A stretch of 64,000 nt of DNA, taken from assembly GCA_002633005.1 (NCBI GenBank), contig NMRA01000553.1, positions 148,027 through 212,026 of the forward strand, in the 5' to 3' direction. This DNA comes from Phoronis australis (taxonomy: Eukaryota; Phoronida; Phoronidae). The notes under the pieces were generated by a model that was not told the origin of the DNA, did not search any database, and saw nothing but the letters and a program-made list of their open reading frames with translations. Shown piece after piece: positions 62,779 to 64,000 of the stretch. Made by a program: the position numbers and the translations under genes. Every line of letters begins with the position of its first letter. The first letter of the stretch is position 1.

Positions 62779-64000
62779 ACGAGTTAAATATTGAATGTTC
62801 AGTATTTGCATATGTGTTTAAGTTTCGCAGAAATGATTGTCATCTTTAAAAGTTATGTAGCAGTGGCGGATCGAGGATCTCACAAGGGGGCCCCAACATT
62901 TCGTAAACCATCGCGCCGAAGCATGATTGTAGAGGCGCATAGCGCCGAATTGGAGGATGTCGGGAGGGGAGTTTCCACCCAGGAGAAATTTTTGTTTTTG
63001 CCTCTAAAAACAAAAACTTCCTTGGTTTTCAAAAAAAAGGAAAAAAACACACGAAAACTCAGAACGTGTAAAACTGGAAAATGTGAAAAAGCCACGGACT
63101 TTTTTACTCACCACCTGTCTTCCAGAGCGGATGTGCTCTACTACTGCTTCACCACGCTTCACATACTATATAGACATACCCGGTACTTGTTTATGGTCCA
63201 CAGTGTTTGCGCGCGAATCTGGTTCTTTCCGTAATGCTTATTACACGTTTTATAATTTGTGCAACCATGTAGAAAAAGCTGTTGTGTTTAAAATAGTCTT
63301 TAGTTTCCCGAAAGACCAAATCCGTTTTAGAAGTTGGCATTAACCATGCGGTTGCTTTGGAAATCGTCTTAATTTTAATGTTTGACAAAGAGAGAATTAT
63401 GAGTTTCTGAGTGTTTCATCAAGGCTTCGATTGAAATTCGGTATCTACCTAAGGAGTAGTACTGTAACGACAGATAACCGAGTCAACTGTCAGGTGATGT
63501 TTTTAAAAATCAGTGAGATGGCATAGACATGGCACAAATAAATCTGTCTTGGGAGCTGCAAAAACAATTTTTTGTCATTTTGCGCATATACCTAATAGTT
63601 TACCATAATTTGTTAAAAAAGATTTGTAAGAATTCAGAACAATCATTTATATGATTCCCAAGGGCGGACAAATTCATCGGGAAGTAATTTTTTTTCAGGC
63701 AGTTTATCATTGATTTCGCCGGCAGATGCTATGACTCATACGATCGGGTATCAGACTGCTCCACGTATGCGTCATTATCTACTGTCGTGTTGCGGTCGTG
63801 ACCCACTAAACGTACACCGACGTGGAATGTTAACGTAGATCGTGAAATTACCCGGCGAAACTGCTCTAGCTTAGACCTGCTCGGGTTCTGCCGCAAAACG
63901 GCTATCCAAGTCATAACTCAGAAGTTATAGGCTAGGATGTGCAGGGTCAGTCGAGTCGTGGAAAATGTATACTACATGGACAACACACCATAGGGGGCTG
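62779..64000. other. Right-edge intergenic sequence
   Basis: A MITE-like end CAGTGGCGGATCGAGGATCT at 62864 resembles the nested MITE's end and 38259-38300. Otherwise nothing recognised. Confidence 0.5.

Overview
This is eukaryotic genomic DNA from an animal, most likely an invertebrate deuterostome of the amphioxus or hemichordate type. Reasons: short exons with GT-AG introns, many MITE-like repeats, about 1.4% mismatch between what look like two assembled haplotypes, and an alpha-spectrin that lacks the vertebrate calpain/calmodulin insert. The species cannot be fixed from the sequence alone.

Layout. (1) 469-18389, minus strand: the 5' half of a non-erythroid alpha-spectrin gene (SPTAN1 orthologue). 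It has 24 coding exons giving about 1,297 residues, including the SH3 domain, and runs off the left edge. A 5'UTR splice acceptor lies just upstream of the ATG. The likely non-coding first exon is near 29313, which makes intron 1 about 11 kb. (2) 17091-18045: a minisatellite in the next intron. 20252-24965: a 2.4-kb direct duplication with a single N at its junction, probably two haplotypes placed in tandem. (3) About 29313-29446: a candidate bidirectional promoter with an AAAATGGCGGC (YY1-type) core. It would serve spectrin leftward and a TREX-family exonuclease gene rightward. (4) 30819-35428, plus strand: TREX-like gene 1, three coding exons, 386 residues, complete DEDDh catalytic set. Part of its exon 2 and intron 2 is falsely duplicated across another single N at 33122. 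(5) 39279-39396, minus strand: an isolated U5 snRNA gene. (6) 43912-47273 and 47571-50727: two inverted-repeat (transposon-like) elements without a recognisable transposase. A 308-bp MITE with a clear GAAAG target-site duplication is nested in the first. (7) 51719-55800, plus strand: TREX-like gene 2. Its long last exon is open, but it has lost two of the five catalytic residues, and its first exon is tandemly duplicated and has no GT donor. (8) 59199-62776, minus strand: a tandem array of U5 snRNA units: two intact genes, one variant whose promoter is displaced by an inverted-repeat insertion, one degenerate copy and one fragment.

Spectrin is a membrane-cytoskeleton scaffold. TREX proteins degrade 3' ends of cytosolic DNA. 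U5 is the spliceosomal snRNA whose loop 1 holds exon ends during splicing. They share no pathway. The only structural link seen is the possible shared promoter of spectrin and TREX gene 1. The rest is introns, intergenic DNA and repeats, plus two N-gaps (27841-28346 and 38456-38537) and four single Ns (3789, 22652, 33122, 56353 or adjacent).
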